NCBI GenBank assembly: GCA_963735045.1
Contig: CAVTIZ010000003.1
Span: forward strand, 496,001 to 560,000
Reading direction: 5' to 3'
From: Salsipaludibacter sp963735045
Lineage (GTDB): Bacteria; Actinomycetota; Nitriliruptoria; Nitriliruptorales; Nitriliruptoraceae
Length of the DNA: 64,000 nt
Both the position numbers and the translations under genes were made by a program. Under the pieces are notes generated by a model, which worked only from the letters and a program-made list of their open reading frames with translations, ran no database searches and was not told where the DNA came from. Below, in pieces: positions 26,804-35,803 of this stretch. How positions within the stretch are numbered: position 1 is the first letter of the stretch; every line of letters starts with the position of its first letter.

Positions 26804-28200
26804 GGGTCTTCCCCCTGGAGCTGGGGGTGGGTGGTTGAAGTAGGTGCGCACGGCCTCGATGCTTGAGGTGTCTGATGCCGTCAAGCCAAGGCCGTGCGCG
26901 TGTTCGAACCTATCTGTTGTGCCCTGTCGTCTGATGTCCTTCTTGCCCTGCCCGACTTCCATCTGTTGTGGACCGAGATCGTCGGTGGCGACACCGAGCT
27001 GGTCGTGGGTGTGGAGTTGCCCCGGGACGTGCAGGCGTGCCCGTCGTGCGGCTCGATCGAACGCCACGAGGTCCATGACCGGCTGTGGCATCGGGTACGT
27101 CATCTGCCCGTGGCGGGGCGTGCGTGCACGATCGTGTGGTCCAAGCGGTTGTTGGACTGCGCCGGTGGGTGTGGGACCTTCACCGAACGGGCGTCGTCGA
27201 TCGCACCAAGGGCGGTGTGGACCAACCCGGCGCGGCGGGCCGCGGTCGCGGCGGTGGCGGCCAACGAACCGATCGAGCGGGTCCGGTTGCGGTTCGGGGT
27301 CGCCTGGAACACCGTGATGCGGGCCTGCCACGACGCAGCCCGACGGGTGCCGTTGCCCGACGGGGTCCGGGTCGGGATCGACGAGACCGTCATGATCGCG
27401 GGGCGGACCCGACGACGGCCCCGCGGGTTCGTGACCGCGGTCGTGGACCTGGACACGTGTCTGGTGCTGGACGTCGCCTACGGCCGCGACCACACGGTCG
27501 CGGCGACGCTGCTGGCGGCATCAGCGCCGAACGCGACCGTGATCACCTGTGACCTGTTCACCGGGTTCCGGACCGCCGCGGCCGCCACCGGCGCGACCGT
27601 GGTCGCCGACGTGTTCCATGTCCTGCGGCTCGCGGTGGCGATGCTGGACCAGGTCCGCCGGCGACGCCAACAAGACCTGCACGGCCACCGCGGCCGCAAG
27701 GGTGATCCGCTCTATGACCTGCGTGGGCTGCTGCGGGTGGCAACCCGGCGCCTCGACCAGGCCACCGTCGACGACGTCTACGCCCGGCTGCGCACGGCCG
27801 ATCCCGACGATCACGTTGGCTGCGCGTGGGCCACCGTCGAACTGGTCCATGACCTCTACCGCGCCCACGACCGCGCCGACGCCGAACTCCGGCTGGACGC
27901 CATCATGGACTGGGCGGCCACCGTCCAGATCCCCGAGCTCACCCGGCTTGCCGGGACACTGGCACGGTGGCGACGAGAAGTTCTGGCGTTCTTCGACACC
28001 CGTGCGACCAACGGCCCGACCGAGTCGGCCAACGTCAAGATCAAAGACATCCGCCGCGCCGCCCGTGGATTCACCTCGTTCGCCAACTACCGCACCCGGA
28101 TCATCCTCCACGCCGGCCAGCGGCCTACGATTCCGACCACCTCACGGCTGAGAGGCCCGTACGCCACCGCCGCCTGACCCCAGCCCAAAGGGGAAGACCC
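26804..28200 (+). mobile_element. Complete ISL3-family insertion sequence (copy A), 1,397 bp
   Basis: Ends are 23-bp imperfect inverted repeats (26804-26826 and 28178-28200; 20 of 23 match, both begin GGGTCTTCCCC from outside). The element is flanked by a perfect 8-bp target duplication GGATCAGT at 26796-26803 and 28201-28208, the length expected for ISL3. One transposase fills it. Exact ends and duplication mean a fairly recent, whole insertion. Confidence 0.95.
26894..28177 (+). CDS. ISL3-family transposase
   Basis: 427-residue DDE transposase, uninterrupted. N-terminal zinc ribbon CPSCGS with a second pair CAGGCG, a helix-turn-helix region (RLRFGVAWNTVMRACH), then the catalytic core: first Asp in RVGIDET, second in VVADVFHV, and the Glu in TNGPTESANVKIK near the end. 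Starts at GTG 26894. The stop touches the right inverted repeat. It is clearly different in sequence from copy B at 42936-44355 though of the same family. Confidence 0.93.
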   Translation: MRVFEPICCALSSDVLLALPDFHLLWTEIVGGDTELVVGVELPRDVQACPSCGSIERHEVHDRLWHRVRHLPVAGRACTIVWSKRLLDCAGGCGTFTERASSIAPRAVWTNPARRAAVAAVAANEPIERVRLRFGVAWNTVMRACHDAARRVPLPDGVRVGIDETVMIAGRTRRRPRGFVTAVVDLDTCLVLDVAYGRDHTVAATLLAASAPNATVITCDLFTGFRTAAAATGATVVADVFHVLRLAVAMLDQVRRRRQQDLHGHRGRKGDPLYDLRGLLRVATRRLDQATVDDVYARLRTADPDDHVGCAWATVELVHDLYRAHDRADAELRLDAIMDWAATVQIPELTRLAGTLARWRREVLAFFDTRATNGPTESANVKIKDIRRAARGFTSFANYRTRIILHAGQRPTIPTTSRLRGPYATAA

Positions 28201-28249
28201 GGATCAGTTCGTCGCGATTCCCCACACCGCTGAAGTACGAAGCTCACGC

Positions 28250-28388
28250 AAGACCTCGGAGAGCCGCCGATCTCGACACTCCTCGAAGCGCTTCCGCGGA
28301 AGCGGCAAGTCATCGGAGATCCGCCGCTCCCGACACTCTCGGGCACGCCGGTGAGCCCTTGGGAGATCCGTCCGGTCCCGACACCTCC
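28250..28388 (+). repeat. Composite repeat site, left copy
   Basis: Bases 28250-28316 match 47407-47473 in 65 of 67 positions, same orientation. Inside is the perfect 16-bp palindrome CGCTTCCGCGGAAGCG (28289-28304). Three copies of the dispersed motif (core CCGCCGATCTCGACACTC) start at 28258, 28315 and 28361. Candidate recombination or attachment site. Confidence 0.8.
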
Positions 28389-28416
28389 TGGAGGTGGCGA
28401 CGGGGGTGGCTCGATG

Positions 28417-29028
28417 TCAGTTCGCTGACGGGGTCGGAGAGCCTTCGAGCGGGCAGTCGGTGCGTGAGTCGACCCGTGGGCTGGCACACACGATGAGTTC
28501 GGCCGGGTAGATCTGCTGCTGGGTCACCCCGTCGCGGGCGTACACCACACGGATGGCCGATCGCTCCAGGCGGCCCGTGGTGGTGGCGACCAGCCCCAAC
28601 AGCAGCTCGGCACCGTCGGGGTGATCCGACACGACCATCGGGGGCTCGACGTCGATCGGCTCGATCGACGCCAGGGACTGTCGGTCCTCGGCGTTGGTGA
28701 CCAGCCCGGGTGGGAACGCCTCGAAGAACTGCACCGCCCCCAGTTCGCGTTCTGGCAGCGCGAGTTGGAACCCGACCACCTCGAGGTGTTCACTCCCGAT
28801 GATGTCGACCCGGTCCACCGTCACCGGCCCGCCGTCGTCGTCGATGGTCAGCACTTCCAATCCGTCGGTGAAGGGCTGGTCGACCTCGACGGCGATCGAC
28901 CAGCCGTGAGGCGGCGGCTCTCGCAGTGCCGCACCGGTGCCCGGTTGGGGCGCACACGCCGAGAACGTCGCCGTCGCCGAGAACATGGCACCCATGGTGG
29001 CCGTGGCAACGAATCTGGCCGTGGACAA
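28417..29028 (-). CDS. Predicted secreted lipoprotein, unknown function
   Basis: 203 residues. The N-terminus is a short hydrophobic signal (ATATMGAMFSATATFSAC) ending with a cysteine in a lipobox-like FSAC, so it is probably lipid-anchored outside the membrane; position -3 (Phe) is not ideal. The rest is acidic, beta-rich and contains two further cysteines (IVCASP, RTDCPLE) that could form a disulfide. No family recognised. It lies directly after the composite repeat, transcribed toward it. Confidence 0.65.
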   Translation of the reverse strand: MSTARFVATATMGAMFSATATFSACAPQPGTGAALREPPPHGWSIAVEVDQPFTDGLEVLTIDDDGGPVTVDRVDIIGSEHLEVVGFQLALPERELGAVQFFEAFPPGLVTNAEDRQSLASIEPIDVEPPMVVSDHPDGAELLLGLVATTTGRLERSAIRVVYARDGVTQQQIYPAELIVCASPRVDSRTDCPLEGSPTPSAN

Positions 29029-29123
29029 GGCGACTCCCGCAGCGGCGACCCGACCGGCCGCACCAGCACGCGCACCCTACTCAGCCGTGCGACATCGGAG
29101 TCCGGCCGGCCTCTGCCGCACCT

Positions 29124-29149
29124 GGGAGATCGCTCGCTCCCGACAATTG
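29124..29149 (+). repeat. Dispersed spacer motif copy
   Basis: GGGAGATCGCTCGCTCCCGA followed by CAATTG; a divergent relative of the motif in the composite sites. Lies between the lipoprotein and the recombinase. Confidence 0.5.
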
Positions 29150-29189
29150 CGGGAGTTCCGCGACGGCTTCGAGAGCTCCGGCATCGCGC

Positions 29190-30113
29190 CTATCGGGAGG
29201 TGGCGGACATGAGCACGAAGGTTGGGTCGCGGTGGAAGGATTGGTCGGACTGGTCGTAGCCCACGGTGGTGTCGGCCTTGGCGTGCCGCGCTGCACGCTG
29301 CATGTCGCGCAGTGGCACGCCTTGGAGCAGGCCGATGGTGATGTAGGACCGGCGCAGCGCGTGCGGGGTGATGTGCACGCCGATGTCGGCGGTCTTGGCG
29401 AGGCGGACCAGCATCGCCGCGACGTTGTAGCGGCGCATCCGGTTGCCCCATGCGTTGACGAGGATCGGTCCGTGGGGTCGTCCGTCGATTGCGTCGTCGA
29501 TGGCTTGGTGGGTGCGTGGGTTCAACACGATCTCGGCGGGCCGGTCACCTTTGCCGATGATGTGCAGCATCGGCTGGTAGGCCGTCCCGGTGAGGTCTTC
29601 GATGTCAGCGGCGCAGGCTTCCGCGACTCGCAGACCGTTGAGGCCGAGCAGACACACCGTGGCGTAGACGGCGCCACCTTCGGTCTGGGCTGCGGCGAGC
29701 AGGTCGGTGAGTTGGTCGCGGTCCAGCCATGGCAGCGGGCGTCGGTGGCGCAGAGGGCGTCGGACCCGAGCGGCAGCGTTGCCAACATGGAGGTCTTCGT
29801 CTTCCAACCATCCGAACCAGGCGGACAGGGTCGCGACTCGGCGGTAGCGGGTGGTGTTGGCCGGCTTGGGGGTGAGTTGTTCGAGTTCGCGCAGGTAGAG
29901 CTCGAGATGGGTGCGGCGGATCCCTTGGTAGGGGTGCAGGTCGTGGCGGCGGCAGAACGCGAACCAGTACCGAAGGTCGACCCGGTAGGCGCGTCGGGTT
30001 GAGGGTGAGGCGTAGCCGGCCAGGAATGCGCCGGCGAGGCGGACCGCGCCGGGGTCGTCGTCGAGCGGGATTGGATCGTTGGCTGTGGTCATGGTGTCTC
30101 CGATGGTGGTCAC
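29190..30113 (-). CDS. Tyrosine recombinase (phage integrase/XerC-D family)
   Basis: 307-residue site-specific recombinase. N-terminal SAM-like DNA-binding domain (about 25-115: STRRAYRVDLRYWFAFC) and C-terminal catalytic domain with the conserved set: Arg in LNGLRVAEA, Lys in GKGDRP, His-Arg in HALRRSY, His in RHAKADTT and the nucleophile Tyr in VGYDQ. It is intact. A free-standing recombinase inside a segment bracketed by 67-bp direct repeats suggests it moves or moved that segment. Its gene lies about 0.8 kb inside the left repeat, the usual place for an island integrase. A role in dimer resolution is less likely from context. Confidence 0.9.
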   Translation of the reverse strand: MTTIGDTMTTANDPIPLDDDPGAVRLAGAFLAGYASPSTRRAYRVDLRYWFAFCRRHDLHPYQGIRRTHLELYLRELEQLTPKPANTTRYRRVATLSAWFGWLEDEDLHVGNAAARVRRPLRHRRPLPWLDRDQLTDLLAAAQTEGGAVYATVCLLGLNGLRVAEACAADIEDLTGTAYQPMLHIIGKGDRPAEIVLNPRTHQAIDDAIDGRPHGPILVNAWGNRMRRYNVAAMLVRLAKTADIGVHITPHALRRSYITIGLLQGVPLRDMQRAARHAKADTTVGYDQSDQSFHRDPTFVLMSATSR

Positions 30114-30962
30114 ACCATCGGCCTACACCCCCTCCCGGCGGGTCGTCCAGATCCCTCAGGTGCGCCTGAGCCTCGGACGGTGCCCAATTCCACCATTCGA
30201 CACTCCCGGTTGGGTCTCGCGGGCTTGCCAGATATCGACACATGCGTCAACCAGCTGGGAAACCGCGAGAACCAGGGGATAGCGGCCCTCGTCCCAGCCG
30301 GCCGAGGGCTGCGATAACCAGTCCGGCTCCGTGATGCCGGAGGCGTCGTAGCCACCCTGGAGTCACCCAACCAAGGAGATTTCGAGGACAGGGTCTGATC
30401 GGACCTTCGAGACTGCCCGGCGGTGTGGACAGCACGAGGTTGGCCGCCTGCATTGCTGGAGCTTCGGCAGCCTGCACGAGGCCTGGGTGTCGGTGCCGAC
30501 ACGCGGTCCTGTCAATGAGCTCGGGTACTGCAGTCTCAGCTCACGGCAGCCCTGGACACCGTGATCCGCCCCGGGTCTATGCACTGGCTCCGGGTGTGAG
30601 TCACGTCGGGAGCGGCGCGATCGGGTTGTCACGATAGAAGGCAGGTCTGGCGCACGGACAGGGCGGAGGCCGTCTCGATGGCAAGCATGTGGCTGAATGC
30701 AGTCATGGCCTCAACGTGGACTCCGTGCTGGAGGCTTCGACCCTCGAGGCCCACGAGTCGCGTGCGCGCCACACCTTGGCCCCGGTCGCACCTCAGAGCC
30801 AGTTGCCCAGCCATCACCCACGGCCGGGCCCGCACGTGCCTGCGAAGTTTCCCAAAAAAAAACCACTAGGGATCTCCTGCAGGATGTGCTATACCTTACT
30901 TCGTCGAGATCAGCTCAGATCTCCCTCAAGGGACGTCGTCGCTTCTGGGATGGGGGAAACAC
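30114..30962. other. Long leader region of the lipid-binding operon
   Basis: 849 bases without a supported gene. A run of nine A (30854-30862) interrupts very GC-rich DNA, and TATACCTTACT near 30890 could be a -10 region; GGGGGAAAC before 30963 is the ribosome site of the first operon gene. Short frames here are Arg/Pro-rich shadows. Confidence 0.5.
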
Positions 30963-32252
30963 ATGCCCACTGAGTTCGATCTTGCCATCGGCCTTGATGC
31001 CACGAGCATCAACTCGGCGGCCACCGTGGTGTATACACAGTTGTATCCCGACGTGTTCACCGGGAAGCAGTCGGTGTCCAGGGACGGGTTGAGCTTCGAC
31101 GTGTCGTGGGATGTCAAGACCGCCCCGACGTTCGACCTCAGCCCGCCGGCCAATCCCACCCAGATCGTTGCCGACCACCTGGCACAGCCGCGCGCCCAGC
31201 GACACTACCCAGTGGCGATGCCCGACATCCATGTGGCGCTGCTGGCCGAGTTGGGCGACCAGACCTTCCAGATGATGATGGCCGACGTGGCCTTGACGGT
31301 GTCGGGTGACGGGTCCTCCGCGACCGACCCGGTGGCACTGACCATCTACGTGCAGGCCAGCTCGGCTGGCGGGGTGTTGTCGCTTAACCCATTGAAGGCC
31401 GTGGCGACGACCGAAAACCCATCGGACCAGTGGTTCATCAACACGGTGCTGCTGCCACAGGCGATGACGATGGCAAAGACGTTGCTGTCGGCCATCGACC
31501 TGCCGCCACTCACCTATCCGGGGCTGTCGATGACGGCTCCGGCGATCTTCGTCGATGACCAGCGCCTCATCGCTATGGCCAACATCGCGGGCAAGTCAGT
31601 GCCCGAGCCCGCACCTGGGAATTGGCCACCGTCATCGTTCTTCGCGCTCATGAGTGATGACGCAAAGATCCGCGTGGCCCGGGCCAATACCGCTTCGATC
31701 ATCGGCCACGGAAGCGGCAAGCACGGCGACTTCGACATCGGCATCGGCAAGGTGTACTACTCCGCCGAGTTCGAGGTGGCCTCCATTTCATTCGCCAACG
31801 ATGCCGCGAACACGTTGCGGTTCACGGGCGAGATCATCGGGTCCGCGTCGGCCGGCATCAAGATCGGGTGCACCAAGTTCGGGCTGAACTACAAGATCGT
31901 GTGTGCACCGGAGCCCCAGGGCACGATCACCCTTTCCAGTGATGGCAAGAACAAGGTGGTCGCTCGTACGTCGCACATGTCCACGTTCGTCCTCGTGCTC
32001 CAGCCGTCGGGCAATCCCATCGAGTGGATCCTGTCGGCGGTGACCGATCCACTGTTGCAGGTCCTGACCGCGGCGTTCTCGCCACTCATCAGCCAGTTGT
32101 TCAACGACATCGAGTTCGATGCCTTCGACGTCAAGCCCTTTCCGTTCGACTACAAGCAGGTGCACCTGCAGGTGCAGCCAAAGAATGTCCAGATCGGCAA
32201 CTTCGACGGGATGATGGCCATCACGGGAGAAGTGTCGGTCGTGTCGTCCTAG
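30963..32252 (+). CDS. Possible TULIP/P47-like lipid-binding protein
   Basis: 429 residues, no signal peptide. The opening EFDLAIGLDATSINSAATVV resembles the N-termini of P47/OrfX-type TULIP proteins, which start with a strand and a helix leading to a tubular lipid-binding sheet. The middle alternates short strands; a C-terminal helix (DPLLQVLTAAFSPLISQLF) is followed by FDAFDVKPFPFDYKQVHLQV, and ends in a beta hairpin. Family assignment rests on pattern only. First gene of an operon of seven; 129 bases before the next. If TULIP-like it would hold a lipid or isoprenoid in the cytoplasm. Confidence 0.6.
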   Translation: MPTEFDLAIGLDATSINSAATVVYTQLYPDVFTGKQSVSRDGLSFDVSWDVKTAPTFDLSPPANPTQIVADHLAQPRAQRHYPVAMPDIHVALLAELGDQTFQMMMADVALTVSGDGSSATDPVALTIYVQASSAGGVLSLNPLKAVATTENPSDQWFINTVLLPQAMTMAKTLLSAIDLPPLTYPGLSMTAPAIFVDDQRLIAMANIAGKSVPEPAPGNWPPSSFFALMSDDAKIRVARANTASIIGHGSGKHGDFDIGIGKVYYSAEFEVASISFANDAANTLRFTGEIIGSASAGIKIGCTKFGLNYKIVCAPEPQGTITLSSDGKNKVVARTSHMSTFVLVLQPSGNPIEWILSAVTDPLLQVLTAAFSPLISQLFNDIEFDAFDVKPFPFDYKQVHLQVQPKNVQIGNFDGMMAITGEVSVVSS

Positions 32253-32381
32253 GACGCGCCAACCCCGCACCGCGCCGCAACCCGGCCGGCTGCCGTCTGG
32301 ATTCCGCCATACGGCCACGTCACCGCCGCACCGTTCGGCCGCCACTCCTCCCCCCGCCGTCCACCCCCCGGACACCACCCC

Positions 32382-33248
32382 ATGACCACCACCGACTCAT
32401 CTCCGATCGGACCGATCCTCCAGCAGGTGATCAAACTGCTGTGGTCACGACTGTTCGACGACACACCCGACAACGACATCTACCTGCCACGGATCATTCG
32501 CGACGGCTCCTCCACGCTGGGACTGCCGTCGTACGACCCGGCGCATGCCACTGGCAACAGCGACCCCTTTGCCATCGACGGGGTGCCTCCCCGCGTCCTG
32601 GCCACGGCTTGTGCCCGAGACGATGTCAAGGTCGTCGCGATCGCCACGACCCCCGCCCAGTTGTCACTTGGCAACATGCGTCTGGAGGGCCTGTCCAACA
32701 TGAGTCCGGTGAGCCTGGACTTCGCCACCGATGCCCCCACCTTTGCAGCAACGGTCTTGGTCGCCCCGGACGACAGCCCAGGAAATGTCTTCCGCGCGAC
32801 GGCGTGGGACAGCAGCGCGCCGAACTACCACTTCTCGGCCGGTTGCTGTGAACCGGTGGCGCCGGGGTCCACGACCTGCTCGGACAACACCTGGACCGCG
32901 GAGGCCTCCGGTCAGTTCACCGCCAAGATGTGGCAGGCCAAACTCATCGCCAACATCCAGCTGAACACTCCTGCCTCGCGGGCACCCAACATCACGATCA
33001 TCGACTTCGTGTTGGACATCGACCCCTCGACCATGGACATCGCCTTCGATGTCCATGGGCTGGCCGACTGGGCCAGGCAGTTTGCCGAGATCGCCGTCCA
33101 GCAGGGCGTGTCAGACGGGGCGCTGACGTCGGGGATCCAGTCGTTCATGAACTCCGGTGAGGTCCGCGGGGACCTCGAGAAGCTCGTCAACGACCAACTC
33201 GCCAAGTTCCCAACGGTGGAGACCATGACGGACGCAGCGGGCACATGA
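32382..33248 (+). CDS. TULIP/JHBP-like lipid-binding protein
   Basis: 288 residues, no signal peptide. NMRLEGLSNMSPVSLDF resembles the GLS-containing first strand pair of JHBP/Takeout-type TULIP domains, followed by TFAATVLVAPDD and YHFSAGCCEP, and a C-terminal helical pair (QFAEIAVQQGV, GDLEKLVNDQLAKF). Four cysteines sit in GCCEPV and TTCSDN and near the middle (ATACARD). The assignment is from pattern, not search. Its stop overlaps the ATG of the prenyl synthase (33245), which argues that the two are made together. Confidence 0.6.
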   Translation: MTTTDSSPIGPILQQVIKLLWSRLFDDTPDNDIYLPRIIRDGSSTLGLPSYDPAHATGNSDPFAIDGVPPRVLATACARDDVKVVAIATTPAQLSLGNMRLEGLSNMSPVSLDFATDAPTFAATVLVAPDDSPGNVFRATAWDSSAPNYHFSAGCCEPVAPGSTTCSDNTWTAEASGQFTAKMWQAKLIANIQLNTPASRAPNITIIDFVLDIDPSTMDIAFDVHGLADWARQFAEIAVQQGVSDGALTSGIQSFMNSGEVRGDLEKLVNDQLAKFPTVETMTDAAGT

Positions 33249-34275
33249 GCGTCCCCGGCGCCTATGCCGAGGCCCGCGCCCTCGTGGCGCATGACTTCGG
33301 CCGCATGGAGGCTCAGTTGGAGGCGATGGCGGGAGACCAGTCGGAATACCTCGGCGACGATCAGCGCGCCCTTTACCGCCGGGGCAAGAAGCTCCGGCCC
33401 CTCCTCATGCTGCTGTCGGCACATGCCGGTTCGCATCATCCCGGTCCACCACTTCCGGACAAGGCCATCGCCGCAGCGGCATCGCTGGAGATGGTGCATG
33501 TCGGCAGCCTCATCCATGACGACATCGTCGACCGGGCCAAGACCAGGCGTGGCCTGCCCACCATTGCCGCGGCACGGGGCTATGAGCTGGCACTGGTCAT
33601 CGGCGACCTGCAGTGGATCGAGGCCACCCGCCAGATGGCGGACCACGTGCGGACCGAGGGTGACCTTGCCCTCATGCGCAAGTACCTGGACGCCGGGCAG
33701 GCCCTGTGCCGTGGCCAGCTCGACGAGATGATGGCCGAACCGGCGGGCGACTGGAACAGCCTGTTGCGACGGTACTTCCGCACGATCGACCGCAAGACCG
33801 GACGACTCATCGCGTTCGCCTGCGAGGGCGGTGCCCAACTGGCGCCCTCCCCGTCCCCAACATGGTCAGCCCGTTCAAGCGGTTCGGCATCCTCATCGGG
33901 CGTGCCTTCCAGGTCATGGACGACGTGCTGGATGTCGTGCGGAGCAGCGAGGCCGCCGGCAAGGAACAGCTGATCGACCTTGCTCGCGGCCGGCTGTCGC
34001 TGCCGATCCTGTACACCCTGCATGCCCTGGCGGACACCCACCCGATGCAGGCGCTGGTGCGCGGCGACCCCCTGGACCCCGAGGCGACCGCTGAGGCACG
34101 GCGCCTCGTCCGGATCGGAGATGGCTGGATCCAGGCGCTGGGGGATGCCCGGTCGATGGTCGTCAAGGCCGGGATCAACCTTCGGCTGGTGCCCGACAGC
34201 CCCCATCGCGACGCCCTGCAGGCACTGGCCGACCACATCGTCAACCAGCGCTTCGACGATTCGCACGGAACCTGA
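33245..34275 (+). CDS. trans-Polyprenyl diphosphate synthase, one frame change
   Basis: Chain-elongating isoprenyl diphosphate synthase, which condenses allylic diphosphates with IPP. The first aspartate-rich motif is HDDIVD (Asp92, 93, 96) followed by RAKTRRG; the second is QVMDDVLDVV in the downstream frame, with GKEQLIDLARGRLSLPI after it. Near 33840 the frame must shift by one base (around GGCGCCCTCCCC) to join the halves into about 342 residues, normal for the family. All catalytic parts are present, so a sequencing indel or recent mutation is likelier than old decay. Product length cannot be read. Sitting among lipid-binding genes, it may make their ligand. Confidence 0.85.
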
Positions 34276-34301
34276 CCCCCCGACAACAGGAGCCCATCAC
34301 C

Positions 34302-34786
34302 ATGCCCGACCTCGAAGCCACGCAGAACAACGACGATTGCAACCTCGTCAACAGGCTCTGGACGTTCCTGGACAACCCCAAGTCCGGCCAGTACTACCTC
34401 GGCAACATCATCGCCAACGGACTGCACGACAGCGTGCTGGGCATCGACATTACGCCGTTCCCGACGGTCGATGTCGGCGACGTCCCCCGTCAGACAATGT
34501 TCGAGTGGGCGCTGGAGTACATGGGGATCTCCATGTCCGACACCAAGCTGGCGGGACTGGAGACCTATGGCGGTGGGCACCTCACCTGCACGCCAACCAG
34601 CGCCACCGAAACCTCGGTCACGCTGACGCTCGACTTCGACGCCCTGGTGTTCAGCGGCAACTACGACGTGGGTGTGTCCGGGGTCACCGGCTGTGCGGTC
34701 GCCACGGCAGCAGCTATCACCGGTGGCAACGTCTCGGCGGAGGAGCTGATCATGGCGCCGGGGGACACGCCGACACCCGCCAGTGA
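34302..34786 (+). CDS. Small TULIP/JHBP-like protein, probable frame change at its end
   Basis: About 160 residues. TKLAGLETYGGGHLTC followed by SVTLTLDFDALVFSGNYDV is the most JHBP/Takeout-like stretch of the cluster: a GL-strand, then an amphipathic strand and a G-Y strand. AACAGGAG precedes the ATG. Read as given, the frame continues 190 bases into the next gene as a shadow; a one-base change in the GGGGG run near 34757-34761 would end it at TGA 34784-34786, overlapping the next start (GTGA) exactly like its neighbours. I therefore place the end there. Confidence 0.6.
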
Positions 34787-35790
34787 GCAGCCTCAGCTCG
34801 AACCGCGCGCGCTGGTTCCGAGACGACCAGACCCGCGGCCTGCCGAACTCGGACAATGGCCGCGCCCTGGTCGGCGCCTACTACCTGCAACAGGACACGA
34901 TCAACAAGGTCACCGCCGCCCAGACATCCGGGGCGGCGCTGTACCGCCAGACCCTCGGCAGCCAACAGGACACGGCTGATGCGGTCAACGCCTCAACCGC
35001 CTACTACCAGGACCCGACCGGACCGCCCCCGACGCCAATCGGCGAGGGCTCCCAGTACGACGGCGGGTTCCAGTCTGCCTTCTACTTGCAGATGGCGACC
35101 CAGCAACTGGCCCAGCAGGAGGGCGTTGACTTCGAGGCTGAGGTCACCGCCCAGAGCGACAACGAGTACGTCCAGCTGTCCAACGCCCTGAACCATTTCA
35201 AGGCGCAGGTGCTTGGGTTCCAAAAGGACAAGCCGGGGACCCACCAGGCCACCGACGTGATGGCCTACATCCCGACAGCCTCCCCGGACGTCAACGTGGG
35301 CGTGGTCCAACACTCCGAAGCATTCGCCGACGGCGTGGGCATCCCGATCATCAACCCCGAGACCCAGGCGATCGTCAAGCACCTGCCGCTGTTCGAGATG
35401 GACCGCGAACGCGCCCTGACCGCCTTTGCCAGCGTGGCCGAGGCAGTGGGCGACTCGAAGGGCTGGTTCCACGTCAAGGGGACCTTCTCCGACACGGCAC
35501 GGACCGTGTCGTTCACCATCGAGACCAGCTTCACCAACACCGGTGGCAGCCTCACCGCGACGGTCAAGAGCATGAGCCTGGGGATTGGCAACCTACAGAT
35601 CGTCCTGGGCAACAAGGCCGGCTTCTCCAGCGAACCAACGCTGTACGACAAGATCACCGGTTGGATCGCCAACACCGGCTCGTTCCAGGACACGTTGAAG
35701 AGCAAGCTCAACGTCGGCATCAACTCGCAGGCCGTGCTGGACGACTTCACCAAGACCCTGAACGGTGGACTCAAGAAGCTCGGGCTGTAG
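34783..35790 (+). CDS. TULIP-like protein of the same operon
   Basis: 335 residues beginning at GTG 34783. The N-terminal 130 residues are Gln/Ala/Thr-rich and helical (YYLQQDTINKVTAAQ, MATQQLAQQEGVDFEAEV). The C-terminal 200 show alternating strands (VKGTFSDTARTVSFTIETSF, SLGIGNLQIVLGN) and end with a long amphipathic helix (FQDTLKSKLNVGINSQAV), as in other small proteins of this cluster and in JHBP-type folds. No signal peptide. Function unknown; context suggests lipid or isoprenoid binding. Confidence 0.6.
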   Translation: MSSLSSNRARWFRDDQTRGLPNSDNGRALVGAYYLQQDTINKVTAAQTSGAALYRQTLGSQQDTADAVNASTAYYQDPTGPPPTPIGEGSQYDGGFQSAFYLQMATQQLAQQEGVDFEAEVTAQSDNEYVQLSNALNHFKAQVLGFQKDKPGTHQATDVMAYIPTASPDVNVGVVQHSEAFADGVGIPIINPETQAIVKHLPLFEMDRERALTAFASVAEAVGDSKGWFHVKGTFSDTARTVSFTIETSFTNTGGSLTATVKSMSLGIGNLQIVLGNKAGFSSEPTLYDKITGWIANTGSFQDTLKSKLNVGINSQAVLDDFTKTLNGGLKKLGL

Positions 35791-35803
35791 GAAGGATCGT
35801 CAC

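Noticed and set aside
30854..30862. Run of nine A as a U-tract terminator
   Set aside because: No stable hairpin adjoins it on either strand, and it lies in the leader of the operon.
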